Source of the DNA: Streptomyces sp. CB02414
Lineage (GTDB): Bacteria; Actinomycetota; Actinomycetes; Streptomycetales; Streptomycetaceae
NCBI RefSeq assembly: GCF_001905385.1
Contig: NZ_LIPF01000008.1
Location: forward strand, 1 to 64,000
DNA length: 64,000 nt
Reading direction: 5' to 3'
In this document: in pieces, positions 37,433 to 45,804 of the stretch
Layout of the letters: each line of letters starts with the position of its first letter
How positions within the stretch are numbered: the first letter of the stretch is position 1
Position numbers and translations under genes: made by a program
The notes under the pieces: generated by a model
What the model was told of the DNA's origin: nothing
The model's database searches: none
Seen by the model: only the letters and a program-made list of their open reading frames with translations

Positions 37433-38272
37433 TCAGCGGGCCGCGCGGGCCTCGGCCGGCAGCCAGGAGAAGGCCTCGGCGCTGGGGTTGTCGCCCGGCT
37501 TGTACTCCAGGCCGACCCAGCCGTCGTAACCGGCCTTCTTCAGCTGGTCGAGCAGCTCCTGGAGCGGGAGGGAGCCCGTGCCGGGGGCGCCGCGGCCCGG
37601 GTTGTCGGCGATCTGTACGTGTCCGGTCTTCGCGGCGTACGCGTCGATCACCTGCGGCAGGTCCTCGCCGTTCATGGACAGGTGGTAGAGGTCCATGAGG
37701 AACTTGGCGTTGCCGAGCCCGGTGGCCTCGTTGACCTTGTCGACGACCTCGATCGCGGCCGGCGCCGACACCAGCGGGTACAGCGGCGACTCGGGCTTGT
37801 TGAGCGCCTCGATCAGCAGGATCGCGCCGATCCGGTCGGCCGCGCGGGCGGCGAGGACCAGGTTCTCCAGCGCCAGCTTGTCCTGCTCGGCCGGGTCCAC
37901 GCCCTCGACGCGGTTGCCGTACAGGGAGTTGAGCGCCGTGCAGCCGAGCGACTTCGCGAAGTCGGCGGCCACGTCGATGTTGGCGCGGAAGCGGTCCGAC
38001 TCCTCGCCGGGGACGGACAGGGCGCCGCGGTCGGGGCCGGGCAGCTTGCCCGCGTAGAAGTTCAGCCCGGTGAGCTGGACGCCCGCGTCCTCGATCGCCT
38101 TCTTCAGGGCGTCGAGCTCGGACTGCTCGGGGGTGGGCGAGTCGATCCAGGGCCACCACAGCTCGACCGCGGTGAAGCCGGCCGCGGCGGCGGCCGCGGG
38201 ACGCTCCAGGAGCGGGAGTTCCGTGAAGAGGATCGACAGGTTGACGTTGAAGCGCTGATCTGCGAAGCCCAT
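37433..38272 (-). CDS. hyi: Hydroxypyruvate isomerase
   Basis: TIM-barrel isomerase of 279 aa interconverting hydroxypyruvate and tartronate semialdehyde. RFNVNLSILFTELPLLERPAAAA is the family start; metal-binding Glu/Asp lie in LLIEALN, FLMDLYH and the late GLEYKP. Start ATG 38272 has GGAAGGGAG upstream, at a slightly long spacing. First gene of the hyi-glxR operon; paired operators lie at 38306-38341. Confidence 0.92.
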   Translation of the reverse strand: MGFADQRFNVNLSILFTELPLLERPAAAAAAGFTAVELWWPWIDSPTPEQSELDALKKAIEDAGVQLTGLNFYAGKLPGPDRGALSVPGEESDRFRANIDVAADFAKSLGCTALNSLYGNRVEGVDPAEQDKLALENLVLAARAADRIGAILLIEALNKPESPLYPLVSAPAAIEVVDKVNEATGLGNAKFLMDLYHLSMNGEDLPQVIDAYAAKTGHVQIADNPGRGAPGTGSLPLQELLDQLKKAGYDGWVGLEYKPGDNPSAEAFSWLPAEARAAR

Positions 38273-38305
38273 CGGGTGCCGCGCTCCCTTCCGTTTCGTT
38301 CGTTG

Positions 38306-38341
38306 TTCCGCATTACGGAAGTTCGTTTCTGCGTAATGGAA
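38306..38341. promoter_or_regulatory. Paired TTCC-N7-GGAA operators upstream of hyi-glxR
   Basis: TTCCGCATTACGGAA (38306-38320) and TTCTGCGTAATGGAA (38327-38341) start 21 bp apart. They match the two gcl sites in sequence (12 of 15 between the best copies) and in spacing. Their position 34-69 bp before the hyi start fits repression of hyi-glxR. Confidence 0.6.
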
Positions 38342-38413
38342 GATTGCCGGTGGAGCTCCACACTTGTCAAGAGGGGGCGGCGTAAAACGGTCACCGCGCG
38401 TTAGGTTGACCGG

Positions 38414-38680
38414 GTGCGATTGAGAGTGGAGTTCACGACCGAGCCCTTCGACCTGGACGAGGCGCCCGCGCACGCGGTGGTCGCCCGTGAGGTCGTCGAG
38501 GCCGCGGAGCTGGACGAGGTGGACGTCGGCCCGTTCGGCAACACCGCCGAGGGTGGCGCCGACGCGGTGCTCACCGCCGTGGACGCGCTGCTGCGCCGGT
38601 CCCTGGAGGCCGGGGCCACCCGGATCTCCCTCCAGGTCAACGTGGTCGGGCAGGACGCCGAAGGGGAGGACGAGCGGTGA
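38414..38680 (+). CDS. Thiamine-binding (MTH1187/YqgV-like) protein
   Basis: Small 88-aa protein with the pattern of the MTH1187/YqgV thiamine-binding family: a first strand RLRVEFTTEPFD, a central VGPFGNTAEGGADAVLTAVDALLRR, and a last strand ATRISLQVNVVG. Family members bind thiamine or hydroxymethylpyrimidine. GTG 38414 has no clear ribosome site; the mRNA may be leaderless. It overlaps the HTH gene by 4 bp. The link to Gcl, a ThDP enzyme, is inference. Confidence 0.65.
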   Translation: MRLRVEFTTEPFDLDEAPAHAVVAREVVEAAELDEVDVGPFGNTAEGGADAVLTAVDALLRRSLEAGATRISLQVNVVGQDAEGEDER

Positions 38681-39045
38681 GCGGACCGGGGGAGGAGCCC
38701 TTCATCGCGGCCGTGAAGCCCCTGGTCGACGCCATCGGGGGTGAGATGCTGCCGCCGGACGAGGCGGGCCAGGACGACGTCGTCCTCGCCTGGGAGGGCG
38801 CCGACGTCGTCGCCGTGCGCCTGCCCCAGCTCGCCGACTCCCTGGACCACATCCTCGCCGCCATGGAGCGCCGGCAGGGCAGGCCGCTGGCCGACCTGGA
38901 CCGGCGGGCCAAGCAGGAGGTCGTACGCACCCTGGAGGCGCGCGGCGCCTTCTCGGTGCGGCACGGCGTGGAGACCGTCGCGAGCGCCCTCGGCGTCAGC
39001 CGCTTCACCGTCTACAACTACCTCAACCGCGAGAAGGACTCCTGA
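38677..39045 (+). CDS. Helix-turn-helix DNA-binding protein
   Basis: Protein of 122 aa. The first 75 residues resemble a small sensory domain (FIAAVKPLVDAIGGEML ... VLAWEGADVVAVRLPQLADSLDHILAAMER). The last 45 form a Fis-type helix-turn-helix (LDRRAKQEVVRTLEARGAF ... GVETVASALGVSRFTVYNYLNRE), with the ASALGVSRFTVYNYL recognition segment. It is translationally coupled to the thiamine-binding protein and ends at a strong terminator before the urate operon. It is a candidate regulator of the neighbouring purine genes. Confidence 0.75.
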   Translation: MSGPGEEPFIAAVKPLVDAIGGEMLPPDEAGQDDVVLAWEGADVVAVRLPQLADSLDHILAAMERRQGRPLADLDRRAKQEVVRTLEARGAFSVRHGVETVASALGVSRFTVYNYLNREKDS

Positions 39046-39070
39046 CCTGCGCGGGAGCCGCGCATCACGA

Positions 39071-39097
39071 GCCGCCGTCCGGTATCCGGACGGCGGC
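39071..39097 (+). terminator. Intrinsic terminator
   Basis: A perfect 12-bp stem (39071-39082 with 39086-39097) with a 3-nt loop, followed by TTT. It isolates the urate operon promoter from the upstream HTH gene. Confidence 0.85.
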
Positions 39098-39115
39098 TTT
39101 CGTCACAGCGAATTT

Positions 39116-39155
39116 TCAACAAAGTGTTGACGCCTTGTTTCCGAGGGCGTTAGCT
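39116..39155 (+). promoter_or_regulatory. Urate operon promoter with overlapping operator
   Basis: TCAACAAAGTGTTGACG (39116-39132) holds the dyad TCAACA-N3-TGTTGA; its end is the -35 box TTGACG (39127-39132). A 17-bp spacer leads to TTAGCT (39150-39155). Transcription would start near 39162, about 33 bp before the first start codon. The element matches the catalase promoter at 36369-36408 in sequence and layout. Confidence 0.7.
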
Positions 39156-39194
39156 ATCGGCACGCCCGTTCAGCACAAGGCCACGGAGGCTCCC

Positions 39195-39704
39195 GTGACG
39201 TCCACTTCCGCGTCGGGCCTGGCCCGTTTCAACGCTCTCGAGGAGTCCGCGGCACTCGCGGAACTCCACGAGGCGTGTGCCTCGACGGCGTGGGCCCGGC
39301 ACCTGCTCGCCGCCCGCCCCTGCGCCACCACCGAGGACCTGTACGCCGCCAGCGACGCCGCCATGGCCGAGCTGACGGCGGACGACCTCGCCGAGGCGAT
39401 GGCCGGGCACCCGCCCATCGGCCGCCCCAAGCCGGGCGACCCGACCTCCTCCCGGGAGCAGGCCGGCATGGCCGGCGCCTCGGAGGAACTCAAGGCGGAG
39501 ATGCTCGAACTCAACCTGGCCTACCAGGACAAGTTCGGCCACGTCTTCCTCATCTGCGCCACCGGCCGGACCGGCGAGCAGATGCGGGACGCGGTCAAGG
39601 AGCGGATCGGCAACTCGCCCGAGCAGGAGCGCGAGATCGTCCGCACCGAACTGGGGAAGATCAACCGCATCCGCCTTTCCCGACTCGTCGAACAGGACGC
39701 CTGA
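39195..39704 (+). CDS. uraD: OHCU decarboxylase (ureide pathway)
   Basis: Enzyme of 169 aa converting 2-oxo-4-hydroxy-4-carboxy-5-ureidoimidazoline to (S)-allantoin, the last step after uricase and HIU hydrolase. Family signs: an N-terminal FNALEESAALAELHEACAS, HPPIGRPK with the catalytic His, SREQAGM, and FGHVFLICATGRTGEQM. GTG 39195 was selected because GGAGG lies 5 bp upstream. First gene of the operon, two bases before the HIU hydrolase start. Confidence 0.93.
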   Translation: MTSTSASGLARFNALEESAALAELHEACASTAWARHLLAARPCATTEDLYAASDAAMAELTADDLAEAMAGHPPIGRPKPGDPTSSREQAGMAGASEELKAEMLELNLAYQDKFGHVFLICATGRTGEQMRDAVKERIGNSPEQEREIVRTELGKINRIRLSRLVEQDA

Positions 39705-39706
39705 CC

Positions 39707-40108
39707 ATGAGCACCAGCACCACCGCCTCCGTGTCCACGCACATCCTGGACACCAGCGTCGGCCGCCCCGCCGAGGCAGTCGCCGTCCAGCTCGCCGCCC
39801 GCTCGGGCAGCGACGCGGACTGGCAGACGCTCGGCGGCTCCGCGACCGACGCCGACGGCCGGTGCAAGGACCTCCCGGCCCTGCCGGAGGGCACCACACA
39901 CGTACGGCTCGACTTCGACACCGAGACGTACTTCGCCAAGAAACAAGCCGCGGCCCAGCAGGACGCCCCCGCGCTCCGGGACAGCGAGAACGGCCGGCCG
40001 GTGTTCTTCCCCGAGGTCACCATCACCTTCGCGGTGGTGCCCGGGGAGCACTACCACGTTCCGCTGCTGCTCAACCCGTTCGGCTACTCCGTTTACCGAG
40101 GGAGCTGA
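39707..40108 (+). CDS. uraH: 5-hydroxyisourate hydrolase
   Basis: Transthyretin-like hydrolase of 133 aa that opens 5-hydroxyisourate to OHCU. The start VSTHILDTSVGRPAEAV holds the first active-site His; PEVTITFAVVPGEHYHVPLLLNPFGYSVYRGS ends with the YRGS motif that separates HIU hydrolases from true transthyretins. Length is normal. It lies between uraD and uricase with very short gaps (2 and 7 bp), so the three steps of urate to allantoin are made together. Confidence 0.95.
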   Translation: MSTSTTASVSTHILDTSVGRPAEAVAVQLAARSGSDADWQTLGGSATDADGRCKDLPALPEGTTHVRLDFDTETYFAKKQAAAQQDAPALRDSENGRPVFFPEVTITFAVVPGEHYHVPLLLNPFGYSVYRGS

Positions 40109-40115
40109 CCGACAC

Positions 40116-41051
40116 ATGACCCGTTTCGTCCTGGGACAGAACCAGTACGGCAAGGCAGAGAACCGCGTCGTCAAGATCACGCGTGACGGCGACACGCACC
40201 ACATCAAGGACCTGAACGTCTCCGTCGCCCTCTCCGGCGACATGGAGGAGGTCCACCGCAGCGGGTCCAACGCGAACGTCCTGCCGACCGACACCACCAA
40301 GAACACGGTGTTCGCCTTCGCCAAGGAGCACGGGATCGAGAGCGCCGAGGACCTCGGCGTCAAGCTCGCCCGCCACTTCGTCGACAACAACGAGCCGATC
40401 CACCGGGCCCGCATCCGCATCGAGGAGTTCGGCTGGGAGCGGATCGAGACCTCGAAGGGCGGCGCCCGCTTCGTCGGCTCCGAGGAGATCGCCCACTCCT
40501 TCGTCCGTACGGGCCAGGAGACCCGCGTCGCGGAGATCACCTACGACGGCCACGGCATCCAGGTGCTCTCCGGCTTCAAGGACCTCACCGTCCTGAACTC
40601 GACCAACTCCGAGTTCTTCGGCTACCTGAAGGACAAGTACACCACCCTCAAGGAGGACTACGACCGCATCCTCGCCACCACCGTCTCCACCTGGTGGCGG
40701 CACAACTGGGACGGCGTCGACTCGCACGCCCCGGACTGGGACCGGTCGTACAACGGGGTGCGCAAGCACGCGCTCCAGGCCTTCGCCGAGACGTACTCGT
40801 ACTCGCTCCAGCAGACCCTCTTCGAGATGGGTGTGCGGGTGCTGAACTCGCGCGACGAGGTCGACGAGATCCGCTTCTCGATGCCCAACAAGCACCACTT
40901 CCGCTCGGACCTGTCGCCGTTCGGGATCGACAACGAGGCCAAGGACGGCGCCGTGTACTACGCCGCCGACCGGCCCTACGGCCTGATCGAGGCCACCATC
41001 CTGCGGGACGGCGCCGAACAGCTGATCCCGGTCGACATGACCAACCTCTGA
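40116..41051 (+). CDS. uaZ: Uricase (urate oxidase)
   Basis: Cofactor-free urate oxidase of 311 aa producing 5-hydroxyisourate and hydrogen peroxide. GQNQYGKAENRVVKI holds the catalytic Lys; PTDTTKNTVFAFAKEH holds the catalytic Thr; a second T-fold repeat runs from about 150 with NKHHFRSDLSPFGIDN near 265 (catalytic-type His). It is third in the urate operon. The peroxide made explains a co-regulated catalase nearby. A hairpin separates it from the permease. Confidence 0.95.
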   Translation: MTRFVLGQNQYGKAENRVVKITRDGDTHHIKDLNVSVALSGDMEEVHRSGSNANVLPTDTTKNTVFAFAKEHGIESAEDLGVKLARHFVDNNEPIHRARIRIEEFGWERIETSKGGARFVGSEEIAHSFVRTGQETRVAEITYDGHGIQVLSGFKDLTVLNSTNSEFFGYLKDKYTTLKEDYDRILATTVSTWWRHNWDGVDSHAPDWDRSYNGVRKHALQAFAETYSYSLQQTLFEMGVRVLNSRDEVDEIRFSMPNKHHFRSDLSPFGIDNEAKDGAVYYAADRPYGLIEATILRDGAEQLIPVDMTNL

Positions 41052-41059
41052 CGCGGGAC

Positions 41060-41097
41060 GCGCGCCACCGGCCCGGCCGCTCGGGCCGGTGGCGCGC
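41060..41097 (+). terminator. Strong hairpin between uricase and permease
   Basis: A perfect 16-bp stem (41060-41075 with 41082-41097) and 6-nt loop lies just before the permease ribosome site at 41103. It probably lowers read-through into the permease gene or stabilises the uraD-uraH-uaZ message end. Confidence 0.75.
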
Positions 41098-41115
41098 CAC
41101 ACCGGAGGGAACACC

Positions 41116-42531
41116 ATGGCACAGCCTGCAACGGAGCCGGCGAAAGGCTCAAGTTCCACCCCGTCACCACAGCACACGAAGGACGCCGTCACGTCCGTGC
41201 ACCCGGTCGACGAGAAGCTCCACCCCTCGCGGCTCGTCCCCGCCGCGCTCCAGCACATCGCCGCCATGTACGCGGGCGTTGTCACTCCTCCGCTCATCAT
41301 CGGCCAGGCCGTCGGCCTCGACATCGAGGGCCGCACCCGGCTGATCGCGGCGAGCCTGCTCATCGCGGGCATCGCCACCCTGATCCAGACCATCGGCGTC
41401 AAGGGCTTCGTCGGCAACCGCCTGCCCTTCGTCAACGCCGCCTCCTCGGCCGGCATCGCGCCCATCCTCGCGATCGCCGAGACCAACAGCGAGGGCAGCC
41501 AACTCCCCGCCATCTACGGCGCGGTGATGGTCGCCGGCGTCTTCTGCCTCGCCGTCGGCCCCTTCTTCGGCCGCCTGCTGCGCTTCTTCCCGCCCCTGGT
41601 CACCGGCGTGGTCATCACCCTCATCGGCGTCACGCTGATGCCGGTCCCGGTCGGCTGGGCCCAGGGCGGCGACAAGGCCGCCGCCGACTTCGGCTCGATG
41701 CGCAATCTCGCGCTCGCCGCCTTCACCCTCGGCGTCATCCTCGTCATCCAGCGCTTCGGCAAGGGCTTCGTCAAGCAGGTCGCCCTGCTCTTCGGGATGT
41801 TGATCGGCACCCTGGCCGCCATCCCGTTCGGCATGGCCGACTTCAGCGGCCTCGAGTCCGCGCCGGTCGCCGCCCTGCCCACGCCCTTCGCCTTCGGCGC
41901 CCCCGAGTTCCAGCCCGCGGCCATCCTGTCGCTGTGCATCGTGATGCTGGTCCTGATGACGGAGTCGTCCGCCGGCATGCTCGCCCTCGGCGAGATCTGC
42001 GACCGCCGCGCCGACTCCAAGGTCATCACCCGCGGCCTGCGCACCGACGGCCTCGCCACCCTGGTCGGCCCCGTCTTCGGCGGCTTCCCCACCTCCGCCT
42101 TCGCGCAGAACGTCGGCGTTGTCTCGCTCACCCGGGTCCGCAGCCGCTACGTCGTCGCCGTCGCCGGCGCCACCCTGCTGGTCCTCGGTGCCTTCCCCGT
42201 CCTGGGCGCCGTGGTCTCCCTGGTGCCGATGCCGGTCCTGGGCGGCGCGGGCATCGTCCTCTTCGGCTCGATCGCGGTCAGCGGCATCCGTACGCTGTCC
42301 GAGGCCGGGCTCGACGACAGCTCCAACATCATCCTGGTCGCCGTGGCGCTCGGCGCGGGCATCATCCCGCTGGCCGCCCCGACCTTCTACGCCGAGTTCC
42401 CCGCCTGGGCGCAGACCGTGCTCGGCTCCGGCATCAGCGCCGGCGCGCTCGTCGCGGTCACGCTCAACCTGTTCTTCCACCATCTCGGCACCCGAGGCCG
42501 CCCCGCGGCCGCGGCACTCAAATCCTCCTAG
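41116..42531 (+). CDS. NCS2 family purine permease
   Basis: Membrane transporter of 471 aa with about 12-14 hydrophobic segments. NCS2 signatures: LQHIAAMYAGVVTPPLIIG in TM1, NRLPFVNAASSAG, and MTESSAGMLALGEICDRR with the family's substrate Glu. FPTSAFAQNVGVVSLTRVRSRYV is the conserved loop. It likely imports urate or xanthine by proton symport. GGAGGG precedes ATG 41116. It resembles the second permease at 44258 throughout, so the pair probably have different purine preferences. Confidence 0.92.
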   Translation: MAQPATEPAKGSSSTPSPQHTKDAVTSVHPVDEKLHPSRLVPAALQHIAAMYAGVVTPPLIIGQAVGLDIEGRTRLIAASLLIAGIATLIQTIGVKGFVGNRLPFVNAASSAGIAPILAIAETNSEGSQLPAIYGAVMVAGVFCLAVGPFFGRLLRFFPPLVTGVVITLIGVTLMPVPVGWAQGGDKAAADFGSMRNLALAAFTLGVILVIQRFGKGFVKQVALLFGMLIGTLAAIPFGMADFSGLESAPVAALPTPFAFGAPEFQPAAILSLCIVMLVLMTESSAGMLALGEICDRRADSKVITRGLRTDGLATLVGPVFGGFPTSAFAQNVGVVSLTRVRSRYVVAVAGATLLVLGAFPVLGAVVSLVPMPVLGGAGIVLFGSIAVSGIRTLSEAGLDDSSNIILVAVALGAGIIPLAAPTFYAEFPAWAQTVLGSGISAGALVAVTLNLFFHHLGTRGRPAAAALKSS

Positions 42532-42603
42532 GGTCCTGCCGTGCCCTCCCCGCGGGTACTCGACTCCCCGCCCGCGGGCCGCACCGAAAGAGAAGGAAGC
42601 AGC

Positions 42604-44019
42604 ATGGCAGCATCAGCGGCAGCCGATCGCGTCGCCGCCACCACGGCACCCGATCGCATCGTCATCGAGAACTGCGCCATCGCGACCGTCGACGCGGACG
42701 ACACCGAGTACGCCTCGGGCCACGTCGTCCTCGCCGGCAACCGGATCGAGACGGTCGGCGCGGGGCGGGCACCCGAGGACCTGGAGAACGTCGTACGCCG
42801 GATCGACGCGACCGGACACCTGGTCACGCCCGGTCTGGTCAACACCCACCACCACTTCTACCAGTGGCTCACCCGGGGCCTGGCCACCGACCACAACCTG
42901 TTCGACTGGCTGGTGGCGCTCTACCCGACCTGGGCGCGCATCGACGAGCCGATGGCGTACGCGGCGGCCCAGGGTTCCCTCGCGATGATGGCCCGGGGCG
43001 GCGTCACCACGGCGGCGGACCACCACTACATCCACCCCCGGGGCGCCGGCGACCTGTCCGGCGCGATCATCCGCGCCGCCCGCGAGACGGGCGTCCGCTT
43101 CACTCTCGCCCGCGGCTCCATGGACCGCGGCGAGTCCGACGGCGGACTGCCGCCGGACTTCGCGGTGGAGAGCCTGGACGACGCGCTCGCCGCCACCGAG
43201 GCCACCGTGCGGAAGCACCACGACGCCTCCTTCGACGCGATGACGCAGATCGCCGTCGCGCCCTGCTCGCCCTTCTCCGTCTCCACCGAACTGATGCGCC
43301 AGGGAGCTGAGTTGGCGCGCCGGCTGGGCGTGCGGCTGCACACCCACGGGTCGGAGACCGTGGAGGAGGAGAAGTTCTGCCACGAGCTGTTCGGCATGGG
43401 CCCGACCGACTACTTCGAGTCGACCGGCTGGCTCGGCGACGACGTGTGGATGGCGCACTGCGTCCACATGACCGACTCCGACATCGCCGCCTTCGCCCGC
43501 ACCGGGACCGGCGTCGCCCACTGCCCGTCCTCCAACGCCCGCCTGGCCGCGGGCATCGCCCGGGTCCCCGACATGCTCGCCGCCGGCGTCCCGGTCGGCC
43601 TCGGCGTCGACGGCACCGCCTCCAACGAGTCCGGCGAACTCCACACCGAACTCCGAGGCGCCCTGCTGGTCAACCGCCTCGGCGCCCACCGCGAGGCCGC
43701 GCTGAACGCCCGCAAGGCGCTGCGCCTGGGCACGTACGGCGGGGCCCGGGTGCTGGGCCGCGCCGCCGAGACCGGCTCCCTGGAGGCCGGCAAGCTCGCG
43801 GACCTGGTGCTGTGGCGGATGGACACGCTCGCCCACTCCTCGATCGCCGACCCGGTGACCGCCCTGGTCTTCGGCGCCGCGGCGCCGGTCACGGCGTCGT
43901 TCGCCGACGGCCGCCAGATCGTCGAGGACGGCCGGCTGCTCACGGTCGACGAGGACGCCGTGGCCCGCTCCACCCGGGACGAGGCACGACGACTGGCGAC
44001 GATGGCCGCACAGACCTGA
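42604..44019 (+). CDS. Amidohydrolase, probable 8-oxoguanine deaminase
   Basis: Metal-dependent amidohydrolase of 471 aa. VNTHHHFYQWLTRG has the HxH metal pair, HTHGSE the next His, MAHCVHMTDSD another, and GLGVDGTASNESGEL the final Asp. Relatives with this NTHHHFYQ pattern include 8-oxoguanine deaminases and enzymes often labelled hydroxydechloroatrazine hydrolase. Between two purine permeases and after the urate operon, a purine deaminase feeding uric acid (8-oxoguanine to urate) makes sense. ATG 42604 follows AGAAGGAAG. Confidence 0.8.
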   Translation: MAASAAADRVAATTAPDRIVIENCAIATVDADDTEYASGHVVLAGNRIETVGAGRAPEDLENVVRRIDATGHLVTPGLVNTHHHFYQWLTRGLATDHNLFDWLVALYPTWARIDEPMAYAAAQGSLAMMARGGVTTAADHHYIHPRGAGDLSGAIIRAARETGVRFTLARGSMDRGESDGGLPPDFAVESLDDALAATEATVRKHHDASFDAMTQIAVAPCSPFSVSTELMRQGAELARRLGVRLHTHGSETVEEEKFCHELFGMGPTDYFESTGWLGDDVWMAHCVHMTDSDIAAFARTGTGVAHCPSSNARLAAGIARVPDMLAAGVPVGLGVDGTASNESGELHTELRGALLVNRLGAHREAALNARKALRLGTYGGARVLGRAAETGSLEAGKLADLVLWRMDTLAHSSIADPVTALVFGAAAPVTASFADGRQIVEDGRLLTVDEDAVARSTRDEARRLATMAAQT

Positions 44020-44048
44020 ACACCGAAGAACCGAACACCACTTGATCT

Positions 44049-44076
44049 CCGGCCGGGAGGGACGGCTCCCGGCCGG
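44049..44076 (+). terminator. Hairpin terminator after the amidohydrolase
   Basis: A perfect 11-bp stem (44049-44059 with 44066-44076) and 6-nt loop. A second hairpin (44112-44147, one bulge) follows within 40 bp, so transcription of the next permease gene probably begins anew. Confidence 0.75.
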
Positions 44077-44257
44077 TAGCCATGGACCCGAGCGGGGCCC
44101 ATGGCGGCCGTCTCCGGGGCGTGCGTCCCATACGCACGCCCCCGGAGCGGTTCCCGTTTCCCCGAACGGGGTCCGTCCCGGTCCCGCACGACCACCCGCA
44201 CCACCTCCCTGACACCCGCGTCAATGCCGACGTGTAACCGACCGGAGGAACGCCGCC

Positions 44258-45646
44258 GTGGCCGACCACCCTGTTGACGAGAAACTCCCGCCACTGAAAA
44301 TGGCGACGACCGGCCTGCAGCACGTGGCCGCCATGTACGCCGGAGTCGTCGCCCCGCCCCTGATCGTCGGTGCGGCCATCGGCCTCTCCGCGACCGAACT
44401 GACCTTCCTCACCGGCGCCTGCCTGTTCACCGCGGGCCTCGCCACCTTCCTGCAGACGCTCGGCATCTGGAAGATCGGTGCCCGGCTGCCCTTCGTCAAC
44501 GGCGTCACCTTCGCCGGTGTCGCCCCCATGACCGCGATCGTCGCCTCCACCGAGGACAAGTCCGACGCGCTGCCGATCATCTTCGGCGCCGTCATCGTCG
44601 CCGGACTCCTCGGCTTCTTCGCGGCACCCTTCTTCAGCAAGGCGATCCGGTTCTTCCCGCCGGTCGTCACCGGCACCGTCATCACCCTCATAGGCGTGTC
44701 CCTGCTGCCCGTCGCCTTCGGGTGGGCACAGGGACCGAGCCCCGAGGCCGACGACTTCGGCTCCTCGACCAACCTGGGCCTGGCCGCCATCACCCTGGTC
44801 ATCGTCCTCGTCCTGCGCCGCTTCACCCGGGGCTTCGTCAAGCAGATCGCCGTGCTCCTCGGCCTGGTCGCGGGCACGCTCATCGCGATCCCGTTCGGCG
44901 TCACGGACTTCGGGCCGGTCGCGGACGCGAGCATCGTCGGCTTCCCGACCCCGTTCCACTTCGGCGCCCCGCAGTTCCAGGTCGCCGCGATCCTCTCCAT
45001 GTGCGTGGTGATGGTGGTCTCGATGACCGAGTCCACCGCCGACATGCTCGCCCTCGGTGAGATCGTCGACCGCAAGGCCGACGAGAAGACCATCGCGGCC
45101 GGCCTGCGCGCCGACACCCTCGGCTCGGCGGTCAGCCCGCTCTTCAACGGCTTCATGTGCAGCGCCTTCGCCCAGAACATCGGGCTGGTCGCGATGACCA
45201 AGATCCGCAGTCGCTACGTCGTCGCCGCGGGCGGCGGGTTCCTGGTGCTGATGGGCCTGTGTCCGATGGCCGCCTCGCTCATCGCCGTCGTCCCCCGCCC
45301 GGTACTCGGCGGCGCGGGCATTGTCCTCTTCGGCTCCGTCGCGGCCAGCGGCATCCAGACCCTGGTCCGGGCGAGCCTGGACAAGGACAACAACGTCCTG
45401 ATCGTGGCGGTCTCCCTGGCCGTCGGCATCATCCCGATCGCGGAGCCGGAGTTCTACCACGCGTTCCCGGAGAACGCGAAGATCATCCTGGACTCGGGCA
45501 TCTCGACCGGCTGCGTCGTCGCCGTCCTGCTCAACCTGGTCTTCAACCACATCGGCGGCCGCAAGCGGGACGCGGAGGAGGTCACCCACCCCATGGAGGC
45601 GGGCGAGGAGATCACCGAGGCCACCCGGGCCCCGGCCGCCCCGTGA
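44258..45646 (+). CDS. NCS2 family purine permease, second copy
   Basis: Transporter of 462 aa, with the NCS2 signs LQHVAAMYAGVVAPPLIVG, GARLPFVNGVTFAG, MTESTADMLALGEIVDRK and CSAFAQNIGLVAMTKIRSRYV. It has many hydrophobic segments and an acidic C-terminal tail in the cytoplasm. ACCGGAGGA precedes GTG 44258. It has its own leader with stem-loops, separated by terminators from upstream genes, so it may be controlled apart from the first permease. Substrate (xanthine, urate or uracil) not decided. Confidence 0.92.
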   Translation: MADHPVDEKLPPLKMATTGLQHVAAMYAGVVAPPLIVGAAIGLSATELTFLTGACLFTAGLATFLQTLGIWKIGARLPFVNGVTFAGVAPMTAIVASTEDKSDALPIIFGAVIVAGLLGFFAAPFFSKAIRFFPPVVTGTVITLIGVSLLPVAFGWAQGPSPEADDFGSSTNLGLAAITLVIVLVLRRFTRGFVKQIAVLLGLVAGTLIAIPFGVTDFGPVADASIVGFPTPFHFGAPQFQVAAILSMCVVMVVSMTESTADMLALGEIVDRKADEKTIAAGLRADTLGSAVSPLFNGFMCSAFAQNIGLVAMTKIRSRYVVAAGGGFLVLMGLCPMAASLIAVVPRPVLGGAGIVLFGSVAASGIQTLVRASLDKDNNVLIVAVSLAVGIIPIAEPEFYHAFPENAKIILDSGISTGCVVAVLLNLVFNHIGGRKRDAEEVTHPMEAGEEITEATRAPAAP

Positions 45647-45680
45647 GGCCGGCACCGGGCGAACCCCGGGCGTTACAGAG

Positions 45681-45711
45681 GGGCCGGCGCCTCGATCGGA
45701 GGCGCCGGCCC
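45681..45711 (+). terminator. Terminator after the second permease
   Basis: A perfect 13-bp stem (45681-45693 with 45699-45711) and 5-nt loop, 35 bp past the stop. It ends the rightward purine block. Confidence 0.8.
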
Positions 45712-45804
45712 GCACGTGTTCCGGCGTCGAAGCACACGCGCTCCGGGGGCGGTACGGCGGGCGACCGGCTGCCCGGCCGCCACTGAGTTCACACGAAGGC
45801 CGGC

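Noticed and set aside
44041..44257. Purine riboswitch in the permease leader
   Set aside because: The leader has hairpins, but none shows the three-way junction and loop sequences of purine riboswitches; terminators explain them.
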